Positions 9,754 through 17,562 of a stretch of DNA of 64,000 bases are shown here, piece after piece (the stretch's first letter is position 1; each line of letters begins with the position of its first letter). The stretch covers positions 62,001 to 126,000 of the forward strand of contig NZ_JAANCN010000007.1 of NCBI RefSeq assembly GCF_011326735.1, given 5' to 3'. The stretch is from Phycicoccus endophyticus. GTDB lineage: Bacteria; Actinomycetota; Actinomycetes; Actinomycetales; Dermatophilaceae. The notes beneath the pieces were generated by a model. The model worked only from the letters and a program-made list of their open reading frames with translations. It was not told the origin of the DNA and did no database searches. The translations under genes and the position numbers were made by a program.

Positions 9754-9788
9754 CCGGCCGGTGCGCATCCCGACCTCGGGCCGCGCGA

Positions 9789-9794
9789 TAGGTT
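9789..9794 (+). promoter_or_regulatory. -10 hexamer (TAGGTT) of bcp
   Basis: TAGGTT followed by a leader of about 30 nt carrying the strong Shine-Dalgarno AGGAGG at 9817-9822. Confidence 0.5.
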
Positions 9795-9827
9795 GACACC
9801 GGCACCCACCACCGACAGGAGGCCTTT

Positions 9828-10307
9828 GTGAGCGACCGGCTCGCCCCCGGCGACACCGCCCCCGACTTCACCCTCCCGGACGACACCGGCGGGGAGGTCA
9901 CCCTCAGCGACCTGCGCGGGCGCAAGGTCATCGTGTACTTCTACCCCGCGGCGATGACGCCCGGCTGCACGACGCAGGCGTGTGACTTCAGCGAGTCGCT
10001 CGACTCCCTCGCCGCCGACGGCTACACCGTGCTCGGCGTCTCACCGGACTCGCCCGAGCGGCTCGCGCGCTTCCGCGAGAAGGAGCACCTGACCCTGACG
10101 CTGCTCTCCGACGCCGACCGGGCCGTGATGACCCGGTGGGGGGCCTTCGGGGAGAAGAAGCTCTACGGGAAGACCGTCGAGGGCGTCATCCGCAGTACGG
10201 TCGTCCTCGACGAGGAGGGCACCGTGACCCACGCCTGGTACAACGTCAAGGCCACCGGCCACGTCGCCAAGCTGCGGCGCGACCTCGGCCTGGACGGAGG
10301 GAAGTGA
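9828..10307 (+). CDS. bcp: Thioredoxin-dependent peroxiredoxin, BCP/PrxQ type
   Basis: 159 residues. Reduces hydroperoxides in the cytoplasm. TPGCTTQACDF gives peroxidatic Cys47 and resolving Cys52, the spacing of the E. coli BCP pair. N-terminal APDFTLPDDTGGEVTLSDL is typical. The GTG start has a strong AGGAGG, unlike the leaderless neighbours. Followed closely by a DUF3618 gene. Confidence 0.93.
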   Translation: MSDRLAPGDTAPDFTLPDDTGGEVTLSDLRGRKVIVYFYPAAMTPGCTTQACDFSESLDSLAADGYTVLGVSPDSPERLARFREKEHLTLTLLSDADRAVMTRWGAFGEKKLYGKTVEGVIRSTVVLDEEGTVTHAWYNVKATGHVAKLRRDLGLDGGK

Positions 10308-10309
10308 CG

Positions 10310-10573
10310 ATGAGCCAGACCCCGTCCGCCGACACCCTTGAGGCCGAGATCGTCGCCCGCCGCGAGCGGCTGGCGCACACCGTCGACGAGCTCGTCGGCC
10401 GGGCCAGGCCCGCCGCGGTCCTGCGCCGGCAGGCCGACGCGGCCAAGGCGCGCTTCGCCGACGTCGCGACGACCCCCGAGGGGCAGCTGCGGGTCGACCG
10501 GCTCGCCGCGCTCGCGGCGGTGGTCGCCGTCGTCGGGGGGGTCGTGGCCTACCGCACGCTGCGTCGCCGCTGA
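10310..10573 (+). CDS. DUF3618 family small membrane protein
   Basis: 87 residues. IEAE-like LEAEIVARRERLAHTVDELVGRARPAAVL is the DUF3618 signature; a single C-terminal membrane helix (about 63-80, AALAAVVAVVGGVVAYRTL) ends in three Arg. ATG 10310 is chosen because the GGAGGG at 10296-10301 is well spaced for it; an in-frame GTG at 10304 overlaps the bcp stop but lies too close to the Shine-Dalgarno. Function unknown. Confidence 0.85.
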   Translation: MSQTPSADTLEAEIVARRERLAHTVDELVGRARPAAVLRRQADAAKARFADVATTPEGQLRVDRLAALAAVVAVVGGVVAYRTLRRR

Positions 10574-10609
10574 GGTGCAAGCCCGGGCCGCCACCTGTGA
10601 GCCCGGGGG

Positions 10610-10685
<76 letters not shown>

Positions 10686-10752
10686 GCGAGGGCTGACATT
10701 ATCAGCCGCGTGCCCGCCCCGTGAAATCGGCCGAGGCCCCGCAGGGACCGTC

Positions 10753-11370
10753 TCAGCCGCGGGCGGAGCGGCGCCGGTGCAGGGCCAGCGCGACTCCCGC
10801 CACGAGCAGGAGGAGCACGAGCACGCCGAGCGCGGGAACCAGCCAGCCCGGCTCGCTCGAGGCGCTCGCCGAGGGCGGCTCCGAGGAGGATGACGGCGAG
10901 GGCGAGGCGCTCGTGGTGGCCGGCGACGACGTGGGCGAGGAGCTCGGCGTCCCGCTCGGGCGGGCGGGCGCCTCGGTCGTCGTGAAGGACAGCGACCCGG
11001 ACACCGGGTGGCCGTCGACGCTGACGACGCGGTAGGTAACGGTGTGCTCCCCGGCCGGGAGGTCGGTGACCAGCTGCTGCTCCACCGACGTGCCCTCGAC
11101 GCGGGGCGCGCCGTCGGTCTCGTCGCCGTCGGGGCCCTCCACCCGGACCTGGAGGAAGCGGTCGTTGACCTCCTCGCTGAAGGTCAGCGTGACCTGCTCG
11201 AGCGTCCCGACGCTCGCGCCGTCCTCGGGGTCGGTCGAGACGAGCTGGGCGTGCGCCGGCAGTGCCGCAGCAGGGGCGGCGAACACCGGCAGGGCGGACG
11301 CGACGAGCGCCACGGCGACGAGCGCGACCACGACGAGGGTGACCACGGTGGACGTCCGGCGCGAGAACAT
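10753..11370 (-). CDS. CopC-domain copper resistance protein, membrane-anchored
   Basis: 205 residues. A signal peptide (1-39) is followed by AHAQLVSTDPEDGASV; cleavage after Ala39 would leave His40 at the mature N-terminus, as needed for the Cu(II) site of CopC. DGHPVSGSLSFTT closes the CopC domain (to about 135). Then a Ser/Pro-rich linker and one membrane helix (about 177-197) ending RRRSARG. It probably binds copper on the outer face of the membrane. The ATG at 11370 directly precedes the signal peptide; the frame stays open upstream into the tRNA-His locus, which I discount. Confidence 0.88.
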   Translation of the reverse strand: MFSRRTSTVVTLVVVALVAVALVASALPVFAAPAAALPAHAQLVSTDPEDGASVGTLEQVTLTFSEEVNDRFLQVRVEGPDGDETDGAPRVEGTSVEQQLVTDLPAGEHTVTYRVVSVDGHPVSGSLSFTTTEAPARPSGTPSSSPTSSPATTSASPSPSSSSEPPSASASSEPGWLVPALGVLVLLLLVAGVALALHRRRSARG

Positions 11371-11450
11371 GGGCCCGATTCTCCCAGGGGCGCCGGGCAG
11401 GGCGTCGCCCGGTACGGCGTCCTGCCCGGGTCGGGTCGAGGACCCTGCGC

Positions 11451-11486
11451 CGAAGCCCCCGACCCGTGCGCGGGTCGGGGGCTTCG
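11451..11486 (-). terminator. Terminator hairpin downstream of tRNA-His
   Basis: Perfect 16-bp arms around a 4-nt loop (TGCG), starting 7 nt past the tRNA-His 3' end. No U-tract. The strongest simple hairpin in the window. Confidence 0.7.
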
Positions 11487-11493
11487 ACATCGG

Positions 11494-11567
11494 GGTGAGT
11501 GACGGGACTTGAACCCGCGGCCCCCTGGACCACAACCAGGTGCTCTACCAGCTGAGCTACACCCACC
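11494..11567 (-). tRNA. tRNA-His (anticodon GTG)
   Basis: Acceptor GTGGGTG/CACTCAC with one G-U pair, anticodon stem CCTGG/CCAGG with loop TTGTGGT. Base 11567 supplies the histidine-specific G-1 opposite C73. CCA not encoded. Confidence 0.95.
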
Positions 11568-11660
11568 ACGGCGGGCGCCGACCTCGCGAGGAAGGTCGTG
11601 CGCCCGCAGCGCGGACCATCGTACCGGGTGTGCGGGGGTGCTCCGGACCACCCCGGGTGC

Positions 11661-12332
11661 TCACCCGGCCGGCTCGGGCGACGGGCCTCGGGTCCCGGCC
11701 ACCGCCACGGCGTGGTCGACGACGTGCCGGGCTGCCAGGGTGCGCAGCTCGTCGCTCGAGCGGCCCGGCGGTGGCACGAAGACGGCCTCGCGGTAGTAGC
11801 GCAGCTCGGCGATGGACTCGCGGATGTCGGCGAGGGCGCGGTGGCCGCCGGACTTGGTCGGCGCGGCGAAGTAGGCCCGCGGGAACCAACGCCGGGAGAG
11901 CTCCTTGATCGAGGAGACGTCGATGATCCGGTAGTGCAGGTACGCCTCGAGGTCGGGCATGTCACGCGCGAGGAAGGCCCGGTCGGTCGCCACCGTGTTG
12001 CCCCCGAGCGGGGCCTTGCCCGGCTCGGGGACCCAGGCCCGGACGTAGTCGAGGACCATCGACTGGGCCTGCTCGAGGCTCGTGCCCTCCGCGAGCTCCT
12101 CGAGCAGGCCGGAGGTCGTGTGCATCTCGCGGACGAAGTCGCCCATCTGGGCCAGGGCCTCCTCCGGCGGGCGGACGACGACGTCGACCCCGTCGCCGAG
12201 GACGGTCAGGTCGAAGTCGGTGACGAGGGCGGCGACCTCGACGAGCGCGTCGGCCTCGAGCGAGAGCCCCGTCATCTCGCAGTCGATCCACACGATGCGG
12301 TCGGTGTGCGCGCGGTCGGGCGTGGAGGACAT
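11661..12332 (-). CDS. orn: Oligoribonuclease
   Basis: 223 residues. A DEDDh 3'-5' exonuclease that degrades dinucleotides (including pGpG) and nano-RNAs. [12 protein letters not shown] gives the first Asp and Glu, [15 protein letters not shown] the third acid, and [21 protein letters not shown] the catalytic His and last Asp. The C-terminus has about 25 extra residues. Of two nearby ATGs, 12332 is preferred: TACCAT lies 7 nt before it, and the other ATG (12341) falls inside that hexamer. Confidence 0.95.
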   Translation of the reverse strand: MSSTPDRAHTDRIVWIDCEMTGLSLEADALVEVAALVTDFDLTVLGDGVDVVVRPPEEALAQMGDFVREMHTTSGLLEELAEGTSLEQAQSMVLDYVRAWVPEPGKAPLGGNTVATDRAFLARDMPDLEAYLHYRIIDVSSIKELSRRWFPRAYFAAPTKSGGHRALADIRESIAELRYYREAVFVPPPGRSSDELRTLAARHVVDHAVAVAGTRGPSPEPAG

Positions 12333-12339
12333 GCCGGCC

Positions 12340-12345
12340 ATGGTA
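12340..12345 (-). promoter_or_regulatory. Leaderless -10 hexamer (TACCAT) of orn
   Basis: Minus-strand TACCAT ends 7 nt before the ATG at 12332 and absorbs the alternative upstream ATG. Confidence 0.65.
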
Positions 12346-12387
12346 GGCGCTGGCGCGACGGGCGGGCGGGGTCGGCGGGACTGCGGC

Positions 12388-12393
12388 TAGGGT
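12388..12393 (+). promoter_or_regulatory. Leaderless -10 hexamer (TAGGGT) of the PrsW-like gene
   Basis: TAGGGT ends 7 nt before the ATG at 12401; an upstream in-frame GTG at 12392 overlaps the hexamer and is therefore unlikely. Confidence 0.65.
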
Positions 12394-12400
12394 GCGGGCC

Positions 12401-13561
12401 ATGAGTGGGGACCTCGGAGCGCCGCCGCGCCCTGCGGTGCGCACGCGGCCCACGAGCCGCCGGGCGATCCGCTCCTGGGTGGTCGCGGGCGTCGGCGGGG
12501 TCGGCTTCCTCGTCGCCGCGCTCGTGCTCTCCTCCTACCTCGGGGCCACCTTCGGCGTGCAGACCGCCCTGCTCTCGCTCGCCGTGGCGGTCATCCCGCT
12601 CGGGATCGTCATCCCCACCTTCTTGTGGCTGGACCGCTTCGAGTCCGAGCCGACCCGCTACCTCGTCGCGGCCTTCCTCTGGGGCGCGCTCGTCGCGGCC
12701 CTCCTCGCGGCCGTCTTCAACACGAGCGCGGTCGTCGTCCTGGAGTCCGCCACCGACCCCGACGCCGCGCTCGCGACGACCGCGGTCCTCGTCGCGCCGG
12801 TCGTCGAGGAGGCCCTCAAAGGCGCCTTCGTCCTGTTCGTCTGGTGGTTCCTGCGGCGCGAGTTCGACGGCGTGACCGACGGGATGGTCTACGCCGGCAT
12901 CACCGCGGCCGGCTTCGCCTTCACCGAGAACATCCAGTACCTCGCCCAGGCCTACACCGAGGGCGGTGGACAGGCGCTGACCGCGACCTTCGTCGCGCGC
13001 TGCCTGCTCTCGCCGTTCGCGCACCCGATGTTCACCGTCCTCACCGGCGTCGGGGTCGGGGTCGCCGCGACGAGCAGGTCCTGGGCGCCCCGGCTGCTCG
13101 CCCCGGTCGCGGGGTACCTCCTCGCGGTCGTCCTCCACGGGCTGTGGAACCTCGCCGCGGTCTCCGGCGGCTCCGGCCTCGTCGCGGTCTACGTGCTCGT
13201 CGAGGTGCCCGTCTTCCTCGGCTACGTCGTGTTCGTCGTGTGGGCCCGCCGTCGCGAGGGGCGCCTCATCGGCCGCTTCCTGCGCCCGTACGCCGACGCC
13301 GGCTGGCTCTCGCGCTCCGAGGTCACGATGCTCTCCTCGATGGGTCACCGCCGGGAGGCCCGGATGTGGGCCCGCGCCAACGCCGGGCCCCGCGGGCTCG
13401 CCGCGATGCGCGACTTCCAGGACACTGCGAGCGAGCTGGCGCTCCTGCGCCGCCGGATGTACCACGACGCGGCGGACGCCCGAGCCCTCGCCCACGAGCG
13501 GGAGCTGCTCGCCGACCTCGCCGCCCGGCGCGGCGAGTTCGTCGGCATGCCGGTGCGGTGA
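12401..13561 (+). CDS. PrsW-family intramembrane metalloprotease
   Basis: 386 residues with about eight hydrophobic segments between 25 and 280. Family motifs: APVVEEALKGAF (EExxK, about 130-141), AGFAFTENIQY and LHGLWN, the presumed membrane metalloprotease site. The C-terminal 100 residues are soluble and Arg-rich. PrsW of Bacillus cleaves an anti-sigma factor; the substrate here is unknown and no sigma/anti-sigma pair is nearby. It is the last gene before the low-GC island. Confidence 0.85.
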   Translation: MSGDLGAPPRPAVRTRPTSRRAIRSWVVAGVGGVGFLVAALVLSSYLGATFGVQTALLSLAVAVIPLGIVIPTFLWLDRFESEPTRYLVAAFLWGALVAALLAAVFNTSAVVVLESATDPDAALATTAVLVAPVVEEALKGAFVLFVWWFLRREFDGVTDGMVYAGITAAGFAFTENIQYLAQAYTEGGGQALTATFVARCLLSPFAHPMFTVLTGVGVGVAATSRSWAPRLLAPVAGYLLAVVLHGLWNLAAVSGGSGLVAVYVLVEVPVFLGYVVFVVWARRREGRLIGRFLRPYADAGWLSRSEVTMLSSMGHRREARMWARANAGPRGLAAMRDFQDTASELALLRRRMYHDAADARALAHERELLADLAARRGEFVGMPVR

Positions 13562-13604
13562 CGCGCACCTTCGTAGAGAGTTTGAGGACCCTTCCCCGGC
13601 GCTG

Positions 13605-13626
13605 AAAACCGCGGCTTCGCGGCTTT
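13605..13626 (+). terminator. Possible terminator after the PrsW-like gene
   Basis: Arms AAAACCGCG / CGCGGCTTT with one mismatch and loop GCTT, followed by CTCG. Position fits; strength is modest. Confidence 0.35.
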
Positions 13627-13691
13627 CTCGTGGCGTCTACAAGCGTAGTGAACGCCCCTCTGAGAACTCGATCACGGATATTCGGGGTCGG

Positions 13692-14036
13692 GTGGTACGT
13701 GCAGTTGGGAAGACTCAAGCCTTTCTAAGCGCCGCCCAGGTGGACGAACTGGTAGCTCTCTACGGCGAGGGGCTGAGCATCGCTGAGGTCAGCCGGAAAC
13801 TCGGCATTTTCACCAGGACGGCGGCTGCGCACTTGGTCCGTCGCTCGGTGCCGTTACGTCAGAGAGGACTCGCGGCGGAGGACACGCGTGCGGCCGTGCG
13901 TCTGTACGAGAGCGGGCTGACTCTCGTGGAGGTTGGGCTGCGGTTCGGCGTTAGCCAGCAGGCAGTAAGAAGGGCGGTGGCCGCGGAAGGCGTCGAGATC
14001 CGCCCTCGCGGCCATCGTCTGCGACTTGCGACCTGA
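13692..14036 (+). CDS. Small double helix-turn-helix protein (recombinase/excisionase-associated type)
   Basis: 114 residues from GTG. Two helix-turn-helix units are visible: LSIAEVSRKLGIFTRTAAAHL (21 residues split here as LSIAEVSRKLG and IFTRTAAAHL) at about 29-49, and LTLVEVGLRFGVSQQAVRRA at about 77-96, of the Hin/resolvase DNA-binding kind. No recombinase catalytic domain is present. Such small proteins often sit near serine recombinases or insertion sites; here it marks the island's left edge. No Shine-Dalgarno is obvious. Exact role unknown. Confidence 0.65.
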   Translation: MVRAVGKTQAFLSAAQVDELVALYGEGLSIAEVSRKLGIFTRTAAAHLVRRSVPLRQRGLAAEDTRAAVRLYESGLTLVEVGLRFGVSQQAVRRAVAAEGVEIRPRGHRLRLAT

Positions 14037-14046
14037 AACTGCAAGG

Positions 14047-15099
14047 TCAGGCGGCGGGTTGGTCGAGGTCGGACATGTCGAGGACGAAGCGGTAGTGGAC
14101 GTCGCCGGCGGCGAGGCGGTCCAGGGCGGTCTCGACCTGGCTGGACGGAAGGAGTTCGATGTCGGCGGTGATGCCGTGTGCGGCGCAGAACCGCAGCATG
14201 GCTTCGGTCTGTGTGAGCCCGCCGGTGCCGGAGGAGGTGAGTTTCTTGCGGCCGGCGCTGAGCGCCCACAGCTTGGGCCCGTCGAGAAGAGGATTGCCCA
14301 GAACGCAGAGAGTGCCGTCCAGGTCGAGCATGCTGATCATGGGCAGGAGGTCGTGGTCGCCGGAGATGGTGTCGAGGATGAAGTCGAACCGTCCCCGCGC
14401 GGCGGCCACCTGATTTTCGTCGGTAGTGACGAGCAGGCTCTGCGCCCCAAGCCCCAGAGAATCCTGTTCCTTGGCCGTGCTGCGGCTCAGGACGGTGACC
14501 TCGGCGCCGAGGGCGGCGGCGATCTTGACCGCGAGGTGCCCGAGTCCCCCGAGTCCGGCGATCGCGACCCTGGTTCCGCGGCCCACGCCGGCGGCATGCA
14601 TGGGCTCCCACACGCTGACACCGGCACACATCAGCGGAGACGCGCCAGCAGGGTCGAGACCGTCGGGCAGGTGGAACGCGAACTTCTCCCGCAGGACGTA
14701 CTCGCGACTGTAGGCGCCCTTGGTGGGGGTGCCGTCGATCTTGTCGGTGCCGCCGTAGGTGGTCGTCGGACGGTTGTAGCAGTAGTTCTCCTGCCCCGCC
14801 AGGCACATGGCGCACTCTCCACAGGAGTCGATGATCGTGCCGATCGCCACCAGCTCCCCGACGGCGAACCCGGTGACCGCTGGGCCGACCTCGGTCACGA
14901 CCCCGGTGGCCTCATGCCCGGGGACGAGGTCCTTCTCGCCGAGCATCCCGTGGATGCGGTGCAGGTCGCTGTGGCAGACCCCGCAGTAGTCGATGCGCAC
15001 CGCGATGTCGTCGGGACGCAGGTCCCGGCGCTCGATGGTGACGCGGGTGAGCGCGTTGGTGTCGGGGTCGAGGCTCTGCCAGCCGGTGGTGGTTCTCAT
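14047..15099 (-). CDS. Zinc-dependent alcohol dehydrogenase (YahK/cinnamyl-type)
   Basis: 350 residues, complete. Catalytic zinc: Cys39 in YCGVCHSDLH, the His-Glu of PGHEATG and a later Cys in LMCAGVSVWEP. Structural zinc: Cys93, 96, 99 and 107 in CGECAMCLAGQENYC. Rossmann motif AGLGGLGHLAVK. It likely reduces aldehydes with NADPH. Its ATG has a GGAGGAC Shine-Dalgarno. It diverges from a TetR gene, with two operator-like palindromes between, so that TetR is the probable repressor. Confidence 0.9.
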   Translation of the reverse strand: MRTTTGWQSLDPDTNALTRVTIERRDLRPDDIAVRIDYCGVCHSDLHRIHGMLGEKDLVPGHEATGVVTEVGPAVTGFAVGELVAIGTIIDSCGECAMCLAGQENYCYNRPTTTYGGTDKIDGTPTKGAYSREYVLREKFAFHLPDGLDPAGASPLMCAGVSVWEPMHAAGVGRGTRVAIAGLGGLGHLAVKIAAALGAEVTVLSRSTAKEQDSLGLGAQSLLVTTDENQVAAARGRFDFILDTISGDHDLLPMISMLDLDGTLCVLGNPLLDGPKLWALSAGRKKLTSSGTGGLTQTEAMLRFCAAHGITADIELLPSSQVETALDRLAAGDVHYRFVLDMSDLDQPAA

Positions 15100-15119
15100 G
15101 GACGGTGTCCTCCTCTATA

Positions 15120-15165
15120 ACGGAATCTTGATTCATCTTAGCACGATCATGAATCTGCATTCCGT
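15120..15165. promoter_or_regulatory. Paired TetR operators between adh and tetR
   Basis: Two 17-bp arms, 15120-15136 and 15149-15165, are inverted copies (14 of 17 match) separated by 12 nt. Each arm is itself near-palindromic (GAATC-TT-GATTC in the first, GAAT-CTGC-ATTC in the second), so it may be two dimer sites. They cover the promoters of both divergent genes. Confidence 0.7.
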
Positions 15166-15170
15166 TTTGA

Positions 15171-15176
15171 TAGAAT
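15171..15176 (+). promoter_or_regulatory. Leaderless -10 hexamer (TAGAAT) of the TetR gene
   Basis: TAGAAT ends 6 nt before the GTG at 15183 and lies just downstream of the right-hand operator, as expected for autorepression. Confidence 0.65.
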
Positions 15177-15182
15177 GGACCC

Positions 15183-15761
15183 GTGCCCTCCCTCTCCGAT
15201 GCCCCACGTACGCTCCGTGCGCCGCGCCGGGACGCCCTGCGCAACGACGCCATCGTGATCGAGGCGGCTCGCGCGGTCTTCGCCGAACAGGGACCGCAGG
15301 CCAGCATGGAGGCCATCGCGACCAGGGCCGGGCTCGGAGTCGGGACGATCTATCGGCGCTTCGCAGGCAAGGACGCCCTCCTCGACGCGATCGCGCAGAC
15401 CTTCGTCGACGAGATGGACCGGGCTGCCGAGACCGCCGCCGCCGACCCTGACCCCGCCCACGGCCTGGAGCGCTTCCTCGACTTCGTCGGCGCCTTCAAC
15501 GCGGAGAAGCGTCGCTACGCCGCCGCATTGATCGACCGGGTTGCCAGCGACGAGGTCAGCGCCCGAACAGCCGACAGGGTTCAGCAGCTCACTCAGGCCG
15601 CGGTCGACGCCGGGGCCCTCGCGCCCCATGTGCTGGCCCGCGACATCAAAGCGCTCATCGTTGCCCTGCGCGCCGTGGTCGCCGCCTCACCGGACGGAGA
15701 CAACACCGCCTGGCGACGCTTCCTCCACATCCACCTCACCGGACTCCGCACCACCCGCTGA
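15183..15761 (+). CDS. TetR-family transcriptional regulator
   Basis: 192 residues. The TetR_N domain covers about 20-70, with AIATRAGLGVGTIYRRFAGK as the recognition HTH; the C-terminal ligand domain is of a type common in actinobacteria. Start GTG is set by the -10 TAGAAT. Divergent from the zinc alcohol dehydrogenase and separated from it by palindromes, so it probably represses both. The inducer is unknown. Confidence 0.9.
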   Translation: MPSLSDAPRTLRAPRRDALRNDAIVIEAARAVFAEQGPQASMEAIATRAGLGVGTIYRRFAGKDALLDAIAQTFVDEMDRAAETAAADPDPAHGLERFLDFVGAFNAEKRRYAAALIDRVASDEVSARTADRVQQLTQAAVDAGALAPHVLARDIKALIVALRAVVAASPDGDNTAWRRFLHIHLTGLRTTR

Positions 15762-16052
15762 GCCGTCTCGGCGCGTGCCCGCGCGAGCATCCGCCTTGCC
15801 CGGTCATGCTTGCCGCGGAGCCACTCCCGGTGCACTCGCCGATGACCCCTCAACATCGGCCATGACCGCGCCGCTGGCTGGCCGCCCCATGACCGTCGCG
15901 GACCCAGACGGGGCGAGATCTGGCTGTGGCCGATGCCGAGTGTTGGGAGGCCGAGCCGCCCTTCGACGAGTTGAAGACGACCGTCAGCGCGGGCCTCGCG
16001 TCGTGTACGCGGCACGCCTGCCGACCTCCTGCTCCACCAAATCTCGGGGGTG
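15762..16052. other. 291-bp spacer inside the island, no gene recognised
   Basis: No frame here looks like a conserved protein on either strand, and I see no tRNA or clear hairpin. It separates the end of the TetR gene from the converging SDR gene and may hold decayed coding sequence. Confidence 0.4.
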
Positions 16053-16775
16053 TCAGAGGCGGATTTTGCCTATAAGGCGTAGCAGCTTGCTCATTCCCGG
16101 CAGGATCTCGCAGCGGTTCCTCTTCATGCCGCCGATCATCGCTGCCACGACCCGTTCGATGGGCATTTTCGGAATGCGGTCGACCTCACGGTTGTCTTCA
16201 TCGGACCCGTTGAACATGGGCTTCGTGGTGCGCGGGGGCGCGAGCTCGAACACCTTCACGGAGGTGCCCGCCAGCTGTTTGCGCAAGGTTTGCGTGTAGG
16301 AGTGCAGGCCAAGCTTCGAGGCGCTGTAGACCGGGGCCTTGTCGAAGGCGAAGTAGGCGATGCCGGAAGTGACGTTGAGAACCGCCGCCTCGGACTGCTT
16401 CAGCAGATGGGGCAGGAACACCTGGGTCACCAGGATCGGCCCCGCCAGGTTGACGGCGACCTCATCGGTCACCCTTGCCGGGGCAAAGCTTTGAAACTCG
16501 ATGTTCTGCATCAGGCCCGCGTTGTTGATCACAACATTCAGATTCGGGAAGTCGGACACGATCTGGCGATACAGCGTCTCAACCGAGGCGAGGTCGGTCA
16601 CCTCCACCGCATAAGCGAACAGCCCCGGATGAGACTCACGGAACTGGCTCAACCGGTCTTCGTCACGCCCGGTGACGATCACGGTATTCCCCCGTGCCGC
16701 CAGCTGCTCCGCCATCTCAAGTCCGATGCCGGAGGTGCCGCCGGTTATCAGGATGACATCGTTGCTCAGATCCAT
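16053..16775 (-). CDS. Short-chain dehydrogenase/reductase (DltE-like)
   Basis: 240 residues. Cofactor motif TGGTSGIG (12-19), NNAG at about 89, and the catalytic Ser with YSASK. ATG start preceded by AAGGAG. Codon use is less GC-biased than in the core genes, with more T/A at third positions. Classical SDR, NAD(P)H-dependent; substrate unknown. It is separated by 91 bp from the next SDR-NmrA pair, also on the minus strand, and may be cotranscribed with it. Confidence 0.88.
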   Translation of the reverse strand: MDLSNDVILITGGTSGIGLEMAEQLAARGNTVIVTGRDEDRLSQFRESHPGLFAYAVEVTDLASVETLYRQIVSDFPNLNVVINNAGLMQNIEFQSFAPARVTDEVAVNLAGPILVTQVFLPHLLKQSEAAVLNVTSGIAYFAFDKAPVYSASKLGLHSYTQTLRKQLAGTSVKVFELAPPRTTKPMFNGSDEDNREVDRIPKMPIERVVAAMIGGMKRNRCEILPGMSKLLRLIGKIRL

Positions 16776-16866
16776 ACTCTGCTCCTTGTCTCTTGTCCTG
16801 TTGCTGCCACTTCTCGGTACCTGACGCTCAGCGTCTGAATCGGCCGCCTTCCACGACCGCCGCGGG

Positions 16867-17562
16867 CTACCACGGGACGGTTTCGTCGGTGTAGGAGAGG
16901 AAGTGCAGGCCGCCGTCGTGTCGGTGGGTCAGGATGACGTCGGCGACTTTGGGGATGCTGTCGGCGATGGTGAGTGGTGCGCCTGCCCCGCCGAGGTCGG
17001 TCTGCACGTGGCCGGGATGGATCAGCAACAAGGTTCGCGGGTCGTCGGGGTGTCGTGCGGCGTGGCTGCGCATGAGCTGGTTCAGCGCGGATTTGCTGGC
17101 ACGGTAGACGTCGTTCCCGCCGTTGGTGTTCAGGCTGATGCTCCCCTGGCGCGAGGACATCACGCCGATGGCGCCGGTGGGCGGTACGAGATGCTCCAGT
17201 GCGGCAATCACCCGCATGGGGCTGAGGGCATTGGTGATCATCACGGTCGCAAACTCCTCGGCAGGCACTTCGGAGGCGGGAACGTTGGCTCCCGCGATCG
17301 CGCCGTTGATGAACAGCAGATCGATACGACGCCCGGTCAGGCGGCCACCCAGGTCGGCGATCTGGTCGGCGTCGGTCATGTCGAGCGTCTCGATCCCGAC
17401 CTTGCCGGACGCGCGCTCGGCCAGATCGTGCAGACCGGTCCGACGATCACCGCGGGTGGTGGCGACCACGGTCCAGTCGCGGGCAGCGAGCTCCTCGGCC
17501 AGGGCGAGTCCGAGCGTACGACTCGCGCCGACGATCAGCGCGGTTCCTGTAGCGTCGGTCAT
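16867..17562 (-). CDS. Short-chain dehydrogenase/reductase
   Basis: 231 residues. Nucleotide motif VGASRTLG (non-canonical TGxxxGxG form), DMTD, the INGAIAG segment replacing NNAG, and catalytic Ser plus YRASK. C-factor/sniffer-like rather than a classical SDR. The ATG overlaps the stop of the NmrA gene (ATGA), so the two are translationally coupled. Substrate unknown. Confidence 0.87.
   Translation of the reverse strand: MTDATGTALIVGASRTLGLALAEELAARDWTVVATTRGDRRTGLHDLAERASGKVGIETLDMTDADQIADLGGRLTGRRIDLLFINGAIAGANVPASEVPAEEFATVMITNALSPMRVIAALEHLVPPTGAIGVMSSRQGSISLNTNGGNDVYRASKSALNQLMRSHAARHPDDPRTLLLIHPGHVQTDLGGAGAPLTIADSIPKVADVILTHRHDGGLHFLSYTDETVPW

Noticed and set aside
11371-11535. N-terminal extension of the CopC-like protein
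   Set aside because: The upstream in-frame stretch overlaps the tRNA-His gene and its terminator; the ATG at 11370 begins a proper signal peptide.
12392-12400. GTG 12392 as start of the PrsW-like gene
   Set aside because: It overlaps the TAGGGT -10 hexamer whose spacing points to ATG 12401.
15762-16052. Transposase remnant in the island spacer
   Set aside because: No frame gave a recognisable transposase motif and no terminal inverted repeats flank it.
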